Positions 33,621 through 42,422 are shown, numbered from the stretch's first letter. The stretch is DNA of 64,000 bases from Mycobacterium sp. IS-1496 (GCF_001499995.1 NZ_LQIU01000075.1:108614-172613); one strand, 5' to 3'. Numbers and translations are program-made. Notes: a model not told the origin generated them from the sequence alone.

Positions 33621-34448
33621 ATGAGCAGTGACACCGCCACGGTCGACGACCGGCAACTGGCCGCCAAGCACCGGTCGATGTGGGCGTCCGGCGACTATCC
33701 CAAACTGGCGGCCGAACTCGTCGCCCCGTTGGGGCCGGTGCTGGTCGAGGCCGCCGGGATCGGCTCCGGAGACCGGGTGCTCGACGTCGCGGCGGGCACC
33801 GGCAACGCCGCCATCCCGGCCGCCCAGAAGGGCGCCTCGGTGACGGCGAGTGACCTGACCCCCGAACTGCTCGAAGCGGGCCGCGCGGTCGCCGCGCAGG
33901 CCGGTGTCGAACTCGAGTGGCAGGAGGCCGACGCGCACGCTCTTCCGTTCGCGGACAACGACTTCGACGTCGTCATGTCCTGCATCGGGGTGATGTTCGC
34001 GCCGTACCACCAACGCGCCGCCGACGAGCTGCTCCGGGTGTGCAGGCCGGGTGGGACGATCGGGTTGATCAACTGGACGCCCGAGGGTCACATCGGTCAG
34101 CTGTTCGCCACCATGAAGCCCTATATGCCGACCCCGCCGCCGGGTGCCTCGCCGCCGCCGCTGTGGGGTCGCGAGGAGCACGTGCGGGAGCTCTTCGGGG
34201 ACCGGGTCACCGACGTCGTCGCGCAACGCCGAACGCTGCCGGTGACGCACTTCGCCGACGGTGCCGAGTTCCGTGACTACTTCAAGGCCGTCTACGGCCC
34301 GACCATCGCGGCGTACCGCAACGTCGGCGACGACGCGGACCGGGCCGCACAGCTCGACGCCGACATCGCTCGACTGGGTGACGAGCTGATGGGCAAATCC
34401 TCGCGCACGGAGTGGGAGTATCTGCTGCTGACCGCGCGGAAGGCCTGA
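33621..34448 (+). CDS. Class I SAM-dependent methyltransferase
   Basis: A 275-residue methyltransferase. SAM motif I reads VLDVAAGTGNAA near residue 55, the acidic residue of motif II is in ASDLTP, and motif III is DFDVVMSCIGVMFAP, the UbiE/Methyltransf_11 pattern. AAGGAGG at 33606-33612 sets the ATG at 33621. The product is probably a small-molecule methyltransferase; the substrate is unknown. It is divergent from the HxlR regulator and 12 bases upstream of an APH-fold kinase gene. Confidence 0.85.
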   Translation: MSSDTATVDDRQLAAKHRSMWASGDYPKLAAELVAPLGPVLVEAAGIGSGDRVLDVAAGTGNAAIPAAQKGASVTASDLTPELLEAGRAVAAQAGVELEWQEADAHALPFADNDFDVVMSCIGVMFAPYHQRAADELLRVCRPGGTIGLINWTPEGHIGQLFATMKPYMPTPPPGASPPPLWGREEHVRELFGDRVTDVVAQRRTLPVTHFADGAEFRDYFKAVYGPTIAAYRNVGDDADRAAQLDADIARLGDELMGKSSRTEWEYLLLTARKA

Positions 34449-34460
34449 GACGATGTCGGC

Positions 34461-35525
34461 ATGCCCGACGCCGCGCAGCAACTACCCACCCTGACCGACG
34501 CCGACGTGACCGCCCTGACGCAGTGGGCCCGCAGGGAGGGCCTCGGCTCGACGGTCACCGACGTGGAACCGCTGGCCGGTGGCAGCCAGAACGTCGTCGT
34601 CCGGTTGCGCCTCGACGGGCGGCCGATGGTGCTGCGCCGTCCGCCGGTGCATCCGCGCCCGACGAGTGACAAGACGATGCAGCGCGAGATCGCCGTGCTG
34701 CGCACGCTGGCCGGAAGCCCCGTCCCGCACCCGGGTTTCATCGCCGGGTGCGAAGACCTCGACGTGCTCGGTGTCGTGTTCTACCTCATGGAGGAGGTCG
34801 ACGGGTTCAATCCCGGCAACGAGGTGGCCGAGGCCTACCGCCACGATCCCGACATGCGCCACCGGGTGGGGTTGTCCTACGCCGCCAGCCTGGCCCGCCT
34901 GGGCAACGTGCCCTGGGAGGGCAGTGAACTCGCCGCCCTCAGACGGCCGGGTTCCTTTCTGGCGCGCCAGGTCCCGCAGTTCCTGCGGTTGCTCGAGAGT
35001 TATCGCCACGAGCGGTACTCCCCGGATTCCCTGCCCGCCGTGGGGGATCTGGCCGAGTGGCTGGAGACGAATCGGCCCGCCGACGGTGTGCCGGGCATCA
35101 TGCACGGCGACGCCCACCTCAACAACGTGCTGCTGCGCCGGGAGACGCCCGAGCTGGCGGCGTTCATCGACTGGGAGATGTGCACCGTCGGCGACCCGCT
35201 GCTCGACCTCGGCTGGATGCTGATCTGCTGGCCGCACGAACCGAACCCGATCAACGCCGGATCGGAACTGGCCGCCCTCGGCGGGCTGGCGAGCCGGAGT
35301 GACCTGCTGGACGCCTACCTGTCGGCGGGCGGCCGGCGGACCGACGCGCTGCCCTGGTATCTGGCGATGGCGTGCTTCAAACTCGGCGTCGTGATCGAGG
35401 GGACGTGGTCGCGGTTCCTGGCCGGCCGGGCGACACGGGAGGCCGGGGAGCGGTTGCACACCTCGGCGACGAACCTGATCGACCTCGGGATGCGCGTCGC
35501 CAAGGGCGACGACCCGTTCCTGTGA
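34461..35525 (+). CDS. APH-fold phosphotransferase (acyl-CoA-dehydrogenase-associated kinase type)
   Basis: A 354-residue protein kinase-like fold of the aminoglycoside phosphotransferase family. The nucleotide loop is PLAGGSQNVVVRL, the catalytic loop IMHGDAHLNNVLL with the base Asp, and the metal-binding IDWEMCTVGDPLLDLGW. Homologues in actinobacteria and animals are linked to acyl-CoA dehydrogenases and may phosphorylate hydroxylated acyl groups, so a drug-resistance role should not be assumed. It lies 12 bases after the methyltransferase, probably in one operon, and converges on the TSUP permease gene. Confidence 0.85.
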   Translation: MPDAAQQLPTLTDADVTALTQWARREGLGSTVTDVEPLAGGSQNVVVRLRLDGRPMVLRRPPVHPRPTSDKTMQREIAVLRTLAGSPVPHPGFIAGCEDLDVLGVVFYLMEEVDGFNPGNEVAEAYRHDPDMRHRVGLSYAASLARLGNVPWEGSELAALRRPGSFLARQVPQFLRLLESYRHERYSPDSLPAVGDLAEWLETNRPADGVPGIMHGDAHLNNVLLRRETPELAAFIDWEMCTVGDPLLDLGWMLICWPHEPNPINAGSELAALGGLASRSDLLDAYLSAGGRRTDALPWYLAMACFKLGVVIEGTWSRFLAGRATREAGERLHTSATNLIDLGMRVAKGDDPFL

Positions 35526-35532
35526 GCCCTGT

Positions 35533-36282
35533 TCAGTAGGCGTCGACTCCGAGCTTGACCGCCAGGGCCACCCCCGCGAGACCGATGAGCAGCCGCATCG
35601 GGCCGGCCGGCGCGCGGCGCACCACGACCGGGCCCAGCCGGGAGCCCAGCAGGCAGCCCGCGCCCAGGGGTAGGACGGCCACCCAATGCACCGGCGCGAA
35701 CACCGCGAAGACCAGCGCCGCGGTCGTGTTGGCGACCCCGAGCACGACGTTCTTGCCCGCGTTGGCGTGGGCGAGCGTATCGCTGCCGGTGGTCAACAGC
35801 AGGGCCAGCAGCAGCACACCGGCCGCCGCACCGAAGTAGCCGCCGTAGACGCAGATGGCGAAGATCACGGCGGACTCCCAGACCCCGGCGTGCGGGCGGC
35901 GCTCCGGGTGCGCCGGGGTGGAGCGGCGGGGCAGCAGGATGACGATCGCCGAGCCGCCCAGCAGGATCGGCACCACCTTCTCGAAACCCTCGGCCGGGGT
36001 CGACAGGAGCAGCGCCGCACCCGCCACACCACCGAGGGCCGCGGCGGGCACGATGCGCTTGAGCCACCCGCTCTGCCCCCGCAGCTCGGGCTTCGATCCC
36101 AGCACCGAACCGATGCCGTTGAAGACCAGCGACACCGTGTTCGTCACGTTGGCCGCCACCGGCGGCAGACCGGCGAGCAACAGCGCGGGATAGGTGGCCA
36201 CCGACGCCAACCCGGCGATGCTGCCGGTGAGGCCGCCCAGGACGCCTGCGGCCAGCAACAGACCGAACTCGGGCCAATCCAT
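35533..36282 (-). CDS. TSUP-family membrane permease (TauE/SafE)
   Basis: A 249-residue membrane protein with seven or eight hydrophobic spans and the two-fold repeat of the TauE/SafE family: AAGVLGGLTGSIAGLASVATYPAL at the N-terminus (a glycine-rich re-entrant segment) and its counterpart GYFGAAAGVLLLALL after residue 140. The ATG at 36282 puts the first span at residue 6; upstream in-frame codons would add a charged, non-membrane leader. Family members export sulfite, sulfoacetate or other small anions; the substrate is unknown here. It is divergent from the leader-controlled LeuA-domain gene. Confidence 0.85.
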   Translation of the reverse strand: MDWPEFGLLLAAGVLGGLTGSIAGLASVATYPALLLAGLPPVAANVTNTVSLVFNGIGSVLGSKPELRGQSGWLKRIVPAAALGGVAGAALLLSTPAEGFEKVVPILLGGSAIVILLPRRSTPAHPERRPHAGVWESAVIFAICVYGGYFGAAAGVLLLALLLTTGSDTLAHANAGKNVVLGVANTTAALVFAVFAPVHWVAVLPLGAGCLLGSRLGPVVVRRAPAGPMRLLIGLAGVALAVKLGVDAY

Positions 36283-36344
36283 TGCGCAGACCTTAGTGCC
36301 GGGGCCCGGCGGCCTCTCGCCGTGAGAGTGCGGCCAGAAAGTGT

Positions 36345-36374
36345 TTGCACCGTGGCGGCGGAGAGGTCTAGCAT
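36345..36374 (+). promoter_or_regulatory. SigA-like promoter of the attenuator transcript
   Basis: TTGCAC (36345-36350) and TAGCAT (36369-36374) are separated by 18 bp. A start seven or eight bases beyond the -10 box falls on the GTG of the leader peptide, so the leader transcript is probably leaderless. Confidence 0.6.
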
Positions 36375-36381
36375 CGCCCAC

Positions 36382-36423
36382 GTGCCAAGGCGACTCGTAG
36401 TAGCAACCCGCAGCGGGGTCTGA
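36382..36423 (+). CDS. Leader peptide with Leu-Val-Val codons
   Basis: A 13-codon reading frame starting with GTG, peptide MPRRLVVATRSGV, ending at TGA. It carries CTC-GTA-GTA (Leu-Val-Val) followed by GCA-ACC and a final Val, codons that would stall ribosomes when branched-chain aminoacyl-tRNAs are short. The critical codons overlap the left arm of a long RNA hairpin. The downstream gene encodes a LeuA regulatory domain, which makes branched-chain amino acid attenuation the natural reading. The peptide resembles leuA leaders I recall from actinobacteria, but I could not compare them. Confidence 0.65.
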   Translation: MPRRLVVATRSGV

Positions 36424-36457
36424 TCCGGACCGACCCCTCGCTGTGGGTCGTTGCTAC
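36400..36457 (+). promoter_or_regulatory. Attenuator-type RNA hairpin (leucine leader)
   Basis: GTAGCAAC (36400-36407) pairs perfectly with GTTGCTAC (36450-36457). Inner segments GCAGCG and GGGGTC on the left pair with CGCTGT and GACCCC on the right, with small bulges. The left arm begins at the second Val codon of the leader peptide, so ribosome position would decide whether the stem forms. I see no clear T-run, so control could be on translation or on Rho-type termination. Confidence 0.6.
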
Positions 36458-36492
36458 ACCGTCGGTCACCTCCATCACGAGAAGACCGGCAC

Positions 36493-36993
36493 ATGATCAC
36501 CACATCGATTCTCGAATCGCCATCACCCGCCCTGACGCCCACATTCGCGTCCGTCGTGGCCGCTCCGCTGCCACGTGGACTGCGCGAGGAGGCCGGCGAG
36601 ATGACCTGGGACGCGTTTCTCGACGAATACGCCCCGACGACCGGTCCGCTACGACTCGGTCAGTGGACCTGCACCGACGCCGAACGCCCGGCGGGCCGGC
36701 TGGGCCCGCAGGCCCGCAACTACCAGGCGACGCTGGCGCTCGGCGACCGGATCAGCACCGCGACGGCGGCCGCATGCGGACCGATCGCGGCGCTGACCGC
36801 GATGCTGCACGACGAGGGGATCGCCGTCGAGACGGTCGCCTTTCACCAGGTGCCCGCCGGGTCACACACCGCGACGTTCATCCGCGGCTCCGACGGCACG
36901 CGCACCGAGTGGGCGATGGGATGGTCCCGCGACGCCACTCAGTCCGCGCTGCGGGCCGTCATAGCCTGCGCCAACCGGCTGATCGCCGCCTGA
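36493..36993 (+). CDS. Stand-alone LeuA allosteric/dimerisation domain protein
   Basis: A 166-residue protein whose C-terminal 100 residues match the regulatory domain of 2-isopropylmalate synthase: RNYQATLALGDRISTATAAA, GPIAALTAMLHDEGI and ATFIRGSDGTRTEWAMGW. The whole catalytic TIM barrel of LeuA is missing. In the full enzyme this domain binds leucine and gives feedback inhibition. A free copy could form mixed dimers with a synthase encoded elsewhere or act as a leucine sensor. The leader peptide and hairpin upstream imply control by branched-chain amino acids. The ATG at 36493 is chosen; a weak GAGAAGA precedes it. Confidence 0.78.
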   Translation: MITTSILESPSPALTPTFASVVAAPLPRGLREEAGEMTWDAFLDEYAPTTGPLRLGQWTCTDAERPAGRLGPQARNYQATLALGDRISTATAAACGPIAALTAMLHDEGIAVETVAFHQVPAGSHTATFIRGSDGTRTEWAMGWSRDATQSALRAVIACANRLIAA

Positions 36994-37011
36994 CCCGCGC
37001 GTAGGGACCCG

Positions 37012-38505
37012 TCAGCGCAGCGGGCGCAGCACGATCGGCATACCGTCCATCGGCACCGGCATGCCCGCGTAGTCCAGCTTCGCGACGTAGCCGGGGCGCG
37101 GCGGCTCCAGCCGGTAGCGGCGCAGCAGCCGGTGCATCACCGTCTTGATCTCCAGCTGGCCGAACACCATCCCGATGCACTTGTGGGCGCCGCCACCGAA
37201 GGGTGCGAACGCGTACCGGTGCTGTTTGTGCTCGTTGCGCGGCTCGGTGAAGCGGGCCGGATCGAACTTCTCCGGATCGGTCCACAGCTCCGGAAGGTGA
37301 TGGTTCACCGACGGCCAGAGCACCACATCGGTGCCCGCCGGGATGAAGTGGCCCAGCAGTTCGGTGTCGCGGACCGCCTGGCGCACGTTGAACGGCAGCG
37401 GCGTCACCATGCGCAGCGATTCGTTGATCACCAGGTCGAGGGTCTCGAGCTTCTCGAGCGCTTCGATGTCGAGCGGGCCGTCGCCCAGGCGGTCGGACTC
37501 CTCACGGCAGCGTTCCTGCCACTCCGGGTTGCGCGACAGGTGGTAGGCCATCGTGGTGAGCGTCGAGGTCGAGGTGTCGTGGGCCGCCATCATGAGGAAG
37601 ATCATGTGGTTGACGATGTCCTGGTCGGAGAACGTGTTGCCGTCCTCGTCCGCGGTATGGCACAGGACCGTGAGCATGTCGGTGCCGTCGGAGCCGCGCT
37701 TCTCCTTCACCCGCTGCTCGAAGTAGTTGTCGAGCACCTTGCGGGCCTGCAGACCCCGCCACCACTTGAACGGCGGCAGACCGGTGCGGATGATCGCGCC
37801 GCCTGCGCGGGTCGTCATGGTGAACGCGTCGTTGACCTTGGTGACCAGCTCCTTGTCGGTGCCCGGCTCGTGGCCCATGAACACCACCGACGCGATGTCG
37901 AGGGTCAGTTCCTTGACGGCCGGGTAGAACAGGAAACGCGGGTCGTTCTCGACCCAGTCGTTCGCGATCACCTGCGAGGCCACCCGGTCGATGTGCTCGA
38001 CGTAACCGGTCAGCCGGGTGCGGGTGAACGCCTCCTGCATGATGCGGCGGTGGTACATGTGCTCGTCGAAGTCGAGCAGCATCAGGCCGCGATTGAAGAA
38101 CGGCCCGATGACCGGATGCCAGCCCTTCTGCGAGTAGTCCTTGTTCTTGTTGGAGAACACGGCCTGGGTGGCGTCGGGTCCGAGTGCGACCACCGCAGGC
38201 AACGCGGGGGAGTACGCGTAGTGCAGCGGGCCGTAGGTCTTGTACACCTGCAGCAGGTAGTCGGGACCGCCGCGGAAGGTCTCGATCATGTGGCCGAGCA
38301 CCGGCAGCCCGGAATCACCCATCACGGGCTTGAGCCCGCTTCCCGCGGGCGGTTCTGCCAGCACGAACTGCTTCCACTCCTGGTTCTGCAGCTTGTCGCG
38401 CAGGCGCTTCTCCACGATGCCCATACCGGGGATGGTGTTCAGCGTCGGGGTGAACCGCCGCCTGGCCTGGTCGAGCAGGTACTCCGGGGTGCTGATGGTC
38501 GCCAT
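37012..38505 (-). CDS. cyp136: Cytochrome P450 CYP136 family
   Basis: A 497-residue P450, longer than the other three in the window. The I-helix MMAAHDTSTS, the ExxR in NESLR and the heme loop FAPFGGGAHKCIGM (Cys443) are intact. Size and position next to a divergent TetR, an SDR and dinP match CYP136 of M. tuberculosis (Rv3059 neighbourhood, from memory), so I use that symbol. The sequence has CYP51-like features in the I-helix; some CYP136 proteins act on sterol-like substrates, but no physiological substrate is established to my knowledge. The ATG at 38505 follows CAGGAG. Confidence 0.88.
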   Translation of the reverse strand: MATISTPEYLLDQARRRFTPTLNTIPGMGIVEKRLRDKLQNQEWKQFVLAEPPAGSGLKPVMGDSGLPVLGHMIETFRGGPDYLLQVYKTYGPLHYAYSPALPAVVALGPDATQAVFSNKNKDYSQKGWHPVIGPFFNRGLMLLDFDEHMYHRRIMQEAFTRTRLTGYVEHIDRVASQVIANDWVENDPRFLFYPAVKELTLDIASVVFMGHEPGTDKELVTKVNDAFTMTTRAGGAIIRTGLPPFKWWRGLQARKVLDNYFEQRVKEKRGSDGTDMLTVLCHTADEDGNTFSDQDIVNHMIFLMMAAHDTSTSTLTTMAYHLSRNPEWQERCREESDRLGDGPLDIEALEKLETLDLVINESLRMVTPLPFNVRQAVRDTELLGHFIPAGTDVVLWPSVNHHLPELWTDPEKFDPARFTEPRNEHKQHRYAFAPFGGGAHKCIGMVFGQLEIKTVMHRLLRRYRLEPPRPGYVAKLDYAGMPVPMDGMPIVLRPLR

Positions 38506-38570
38506 CTGAACGCTCCTGGTAATCACAACGCTGTGGTGGACGTCACCTCCTCCACATCCTGACGGGCCGT

Positions 38571-38586
38571 CTTGACGCATGTCAAG
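38571..38586. promoter_or_regulatory. Probable TetR operator between cyp136 and tetR
   Basis: CTTGAC-GCAT-GTCAAG, a perfect 6-bp-arm inverted repeat in the 119-bp divergent region. It lies 39 bases before the TetR start and 66 before cyp136, placed to repress both. Confidence 0.6.
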
Positions 38587-38624
38587 TTTTGTTCTGGCGG
38601 GTCGCGGTGCAAAGGTTGACTGCC

Positions 38625-39260
38625 ATGACCGCCGAATCCGAGACGCCCGAGATCCGCCGCAGCCGCGGCGACCGGCAACGCGACGCGATCGTCGGCGCGG
38701 TCCGTGAGCTGCTGCAGGAGCAGTCGTTCGTCGATCTGTCGGTCAGCACGATCAGCGAGCGTGCCGGCGTCGCCCGGTCGGGGTTCTACTTCTACTTCGA
38801 CTCGAAATACGCCGTCCTGGCCGTGATCGTCGCCGAGGCGATGGCCGAACTCGACCAGCTCACCCACGATTTCGCGCCCCGCGACGCCGACGAGTCACCC
38901 GCCACCTTCGCGCGTCGCATGGTCGGATACGCCGCGGCGGTGTTCGCCAGCAACAACCCGATCATGAGGGCCACCACGCTGGCTCGGAACACCGACGGGC
39001 AGATCCGCGACATCATGAACGACTTCGAGGACACCGTGATCGACAAGATCGTCGGCCTGGTGCGCCAGGACGACGGCGCCCGGCCGATCTCCGACGACCT
39101 GCCCGCGCTGGTCCGGACGCTGGTCGCGACGACGGCGCTGACCCTCTCCCACGACAGCGGGTTCATCGGCCGCGACGCGGACCCGGCACGCGCGGTCGAG
39201 GTCGTCGAACGCCTGTGGCTGTACGGACTATGGGGCGGGTCCGACCTGCGCGACGGCTGA
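38625..39260 (+). CDS. TetR-family repressor
   Basis: A 211-residue TetR regulator. The HTH lies at residues 20-65 (VDLSVSTISERAGVARSGFYFYFDSKYAVL), the normal form for the family, followed by an all-helical ligand domain. It is divergent from cyp136 and upstream of an SDR gene in the same direction, 41 bases away. The M. tuberculosis counterpart by position is Rv3058c. It probably controls cyp136, itself and the SDR through the palindrome at 38571. Ligand unknown, but a P450 substrate is the natural candidate. Confidence 0.88.
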   Translation: MTAESETPEIRRSRGDRQRDAIVGAVRELLQEQSFVDLSVSTISERAGVARSGFYFYFDSKYAVLAVIVAEAMAELDQLTHDFAPRDADESPATFARRMVGYAAAVFASNNPIMRATTLARNTDGQIRDIMNDFEDTVIDKIVGLVRQDDGARPISDDLPALVRTLVATTALTLSHDSGFIGRDADPARAVEVVERLWLYGLWGGSDLRDG

Positions 39261-39301
39261 GCGGCGGGGGCCGGCGGGGATGGACAGGTAGGGTCACCGC
39301 C

Positions 39302-40156
39302 ATGACGCAGGGCAGCGGATTCACCGGTAAGCGTTGTCTCCTCACCGGTGCGGCCAGCGGCATCGGGCGCGCGACGGCCCTGCGACTGGCCCGCGACGGC
39401 GCCGAACTCTTCCTCACCGACCGCGACGCCGACGGGCTCGAGACCACGGTGGCCGACGCGCGTGCGCTCGGAGGGAAGGTCGCGATGCACCGGGCGCTCG
39501 ACATCTCCGACCACGACGCCGTCGTGCAGTTCGCCGCCGACATCCACCGCAGCCATCCCGCGATGGACGTCGTGATGAACATCGCCGGCGTCTCGGCATG
39601 GGGCACCGTCGACCGGCTCACCCATCAGCACTGGAAGTCGATGATCGACGTCAACCTGATGGGGCCCATCCACGTCATCGAGACCTTCGTCCCGCCGATG
39701 ATCCAGGCGCGCAGGGGCGGTCACCTGGTCAACGTGTCCTCGGCGGCCGGCCTCGTCGCGCTGCCGTGGCATGCTGCCTACAGTGCGAGCAAGTACGGTC
39801 TGCGCGGGCTGTCCGAAGTGCTGCGCTTCGACCTCGCGCGGCATCGGATCGGGGTGTCGGTGGTGGTACCCGGCGCGGTGAAAACCCCACTGGTGCAGAC
39901 GGTTCAGATCGCCGGCGTCGACCGCGAGGATCCGAACGTCAAGAAGTGGACGGACCGGTTCAGCGGCCACGCCGTATCTCCGGAACGGGTCGCGGAACGC
40001 ATCCTGGCCGGGGTTCGCCGCAACCGGTACCTGATCTACACCTCGCCCGACATCCGGGCGCTCTATCTGTTCAAGCGCACCATGTGGTGGCCGTACAGCG
40101 TGGCGATGCGGCAGGTCAACGTGCTGTTCTCCCGCGCCCTGCGGCCCCGCCGGTAG
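39302..40156 (+). CDS. Short-chain dehydrogenase/reductase
   Basis: A 284-residue classical SDR with a longer than usual C-terminus. The cofactor loop is TGAASGIGR, the active-site serine lies in NVSSAAGLVALPW and the catalytic pair in YSASKYG. The basic last 40 residues (YLFKRTMWWPYSVAMRQVNV) contain a hydrophobic, aromatic stretch that could associate with membrane. It follows the TetR gene, as Rv3057c follows Rv3058c in M. tuberculosis, and probably works with CYP136. Its substrate is not known. Confidence 0.86.
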   Translation: MTQGSGFTGKRCLLTGAASGIGRATALRLARDGAELFLTDRDADGLETTVADARALGGKVAMHRALDISDHDAVVQFAADIHRSHPAMDVVMNIAGVSAWGTVDRLTHQHWKSMIDVNLMGPIHVIETFVPPMIQARRGGHLVNVSSAAGLVALPWHAAYSASKYGLRGLSEVLRFDLARHRIGVSVVVPGAVKTPLVQTVQIAGVDREDPNVKKWTDRFSGHAVSPERVAERILAGVRRNRYLIYTSPDIRALYLFKRTMWWPYSVAMRQVNVLFSRALRPRR

Positions 40157-40160
40157 GGGT

Positions 40161-41333
40161 TCAGCGCTTACCCCAGTCCCACGGCGGGGTGCTCAACAGT
40201 CCCTGTCCGTCGACCCGGGTCTCGCCGAACTCCTTGTACAGCGCGAGCCGGACGGCGTCGCCGTCCTCGTCGAGAGGTGCGGCGCCCAGCAGTTCGACCA
40301 TCGCGGGGGAGTGGGTGACGACCACGACCTGTGTCCGCGCGGCGGCCGCGGTCACCAGTGCGGCCAACGGCCGGACGAGGTCCGGGTGCAGCGAGGTCTC
40401 CGGTTCGTTGAGCACCATCAACGTCGGCGGCTCCGGGCTGAGCAGCGCCGCCGCCCACAGCAGGAAACGCAGTGTGCCGTCGGACAATTCGGCACACCGC
40501 AGCGGACGTAGCATCCCGCGCTGGCGCAGCCGCAGGTCGAAGAGCCCGTCGTGGACGGCGATCTCGACCGTCGCACCGTCGAACGCGTCGGCGACCGCGC
40601 GGGCGAGGTCGTCGAAACCCGCCTCGATGATGGTCTGCACGGCGGCCGCCAGGTCGCTGCCGTCCGCCGACAGCACCGGTGTCCGGGTACCCACCTGCGG
40701 ACGGCGTGCGGGCGCCGCCGCGTCCACCCGGAACCCGTCGTAGAACCGCCAGTTCCGCAACCGGTCGTACACGGCGGTGAGTTCGGGCAGTGCACCGGTG
40801 TATTCGGCGAGCACGCTGCGGTACGACGGCAGCGCCCGCGTCAGTTCGTCTAAGCCGCGCCCCGATTCGGCACTGGCCTCGGCGTACTGACCGCCGCGAC
40901 GCACCAGTGCGGACGCGGGGCGCAGCACCGGACCGGCGAACACCGCTTCACGCTTGATCTGCGGGTCGCGGGCGAACAATGACCCCGGACCGGCGTGCTG
41001 GGGCAGTCCGAGATCGACGAGATAGCCGACATCGTCTGCGGCGTAACCGAGTTCGAGGGAAACGGGGCGGGTCCGCACGGTGCCCTCGGTGGTGCCCGTG
41101 CGGCGGGCGCCCGCGAGCTGTTCGGGGCCGGCCCACAGCACCGACTCCAGCCCGCCCTCCTGGGCCAGCGACCCGATCACCTCACCGCGACCGCAGTCGG
41201 CCAACAGCCCCAGTGCGCGGTACAGCGACGATTTACCGCTTCCGTTGGCGCCGGTCACCACGGTCAGCCGGCGCAGCGGCAGCACCACGTCGCGCAGGGA
41301 GCGGTAGCCGCGGATCGCCACAGTCTGGAGCAT
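40161..41333 (-). CDS. AAA/SMC-like ATPase (COG4637-type predicted ATPase)
   Basis: A 390-residue ATPase of the RecF/OLD-like ABC class. Walker A is GANGSGKSS near residue 30, the signature region reads AELSDGTLRFLLWAAALL, Walker B is LMVLNEPETSLHPDL, and an H-loop VVVTHSPAMVE follows. No nuclease (TOPRIM) domain is attached, which separates it from OLD proteins. It lies ten bases beyond the dinB stop in the same direction, suggesting co-transcription with the TetR and DNA polymerase IV genes. Function unknown; a DNA-repair link is suggested only by its neighbour. Confidence 0.82.
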   Translation of the reverse strand: MLQTVAIRGYRSLRDVVLPLRRLTVVTGANGSGKSSLYRALGLLADCGRGEVIGSLAQEGGLESVLWAGPEQLAGARRTGTTEGTVRTRPVSLELGYAADDVGYLVDLGLPQHAGPGSLFARDPQIKREAVFAGPVLRPASALVRRGGQYAEASAESGRGLDELTRALPSYRSVLAEYTGALPELTAVYDRLRNWRFYDGFRVDAAAPARRPQVGTRTPVLSADGSDLAAAVQTIIEAGFDDLARAVADAFDGATVEIAVHDGLFDLRLRQRGMLRPLRCAELSDGTLRFLLWAAALLSPEPPTLMVLNEPETSLHPDLVRPLAALVTAAAARTQVVVVTHSPAMVELLGAAPLDEDGDAVRLALYKEFGETRVDGQGLLSTPPWDWGKR

Positions 41334-41342
41334 GAGGCGAGG

Positions 41343-42419
41343 CTATGGGTCCGCGGTGACAACCGTTCCAGGGGGATCCGGCACCGCGACGTTTTCCGGC
41401 ATCGCCAACTCGAGGCGCACCCCGAGGAGCCGGATCGGCCGGTCGAGGTCGAACAGCGCGAGAACGTCGAGGGCGGTCGCGGCGACGACGCCGGTGTCGG
41501 TGGTCGGGGCGCTCAGCTTACGGATCTTCGTGCGGGTGTAGAAGCTGCTGGTGCGCACGGTCACCGCGACGCGGGTGACCACGCGGCCTGCCTCGACGAC
41601 CTCGGTCAGCGTCTGCTCGGCCAGGCGCCTCACCGCGGCGGCCATCTCGGCACGGTCGGTGAGATCCCGCGGGAAGGTGACCGCATGGCTGCGCGACCGG
41701 GGCACCCATGGCTGAGCGCTGACACCGTCGTCGCCGCCGCCCTTGGCCAGCAACAGGATCCACAACCCGGTCGTCGGCCCGAACGCCGACGTGAGCGCCG
41801 GGGCGTCGGTGGCGGCGAGGTCGGCCACGGTGGCGATCCCCATGGCGGCAAGCTTCTTCGCCGTTTTGGGCCCGACCCCCCACAGCGCGTCGACCGGGCG
41901 GTCGCCCATCACGGACATCCAGTTGGCGTCGGTGAGCATGAAGACCCCGGCCGGTTTCCCGAACCCGGTGGCCACCTTCGCGCGCTGTTTGTTGTCGCTG
42001 ATGCCGACCGAGCACGACAGGCCGGTGCCTGCGACCACCTCGCGGATGCGCTCGGCCAACGCGAACGGATCGTCGACGTCCGCGCCGAGATAGGCCTCGT
42101 CCCAGCCCCACACCTCGACCGGGTGGCCCAGATCCCGCAACAGCCCCATCACCTGTTCGGAGGCCTCGTCGTAGGCCGCGGTGTCCGACGGCAGGAACGT
42201 CGCGTCCGGGCATCGCCGCGCCGCCGCGCGCAGCGGCATCCCGGCGTACACCCCGAACTCGCGCGCCCGGTACGACGCGCAGGTGACCACCTTGCGCGGT
42301 TCGGTCGGGTCACCGCTGCCGCCGACGATGACGGGGAGCCCTTCAAGTTCGGGGTGCCTGCGCAACTCGACCGAGGCGAGGAACTGGTCGAGGTCGACGT
42401 GCAGGATCCAGCGCGGCAC
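41343..42419 (-). CDS. dinB: DNA polymerase IV (Y family)
   Basis: A 358-residue Y-family polymerase, very similar to mycobacterial DinP. The catalytic acidic residues are in LHVDLDQFLASVE near the N-terminus and in VWGWDEAYLG; the thumb and little-finger domains include VDALWGVGPKTAKKL and TFPRDLTDRAEM. The GTG at 42419 gives MPRWILHVDLDQF. It carries out error-prone or lesion-bypass synthesis. It follows a TetR gene after three bases, the Rv3055-Rv3056 arrangement, so expression probably depends on that TetR promoter more than on a LexA box, none of which I see. Confidence 0.93.
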   Translation of the reverse strand: MPRWILHVDLDQFLASVELRRHPELEGLPVIVGGSGDPTEPRKVVTCASYRAREFGVYAGMPLRAAARRCPDATFLPSDTAAYDEASEQVMGLLRDLGHPVEVWGWDEAYLGADVDDPFALAERIREVVAGTGLSCSVGISDNKQRAKVATGFGKPAGVFMLTDANWMSVMGDRPVDALWGVGPKTAKKLAAMGIATVADLAATDAPALTSAFGPTTGLWILLLAKGGGDDGVSAQPWVPRSRSHAVTFPRDLTDRAEMAAAVRRLAEQTLTEVVEAGRVVTRVAVTVRTSSFYTRTKIRKLSAPTTDTGVVAATALDVLALFDLDRPIRLLGVRLELAMPENVAVPDPPGTVVTADP

Positions 42420-42422
42420 GCC

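Noticed and set aside
34461..35525. Aminoglycoside resistance gene
   Set aside because: The APH fold here belongs to the broad acyl-CoA-dehydrogenase-associated kinase group; nothing in the sequence indicates drug specificity.
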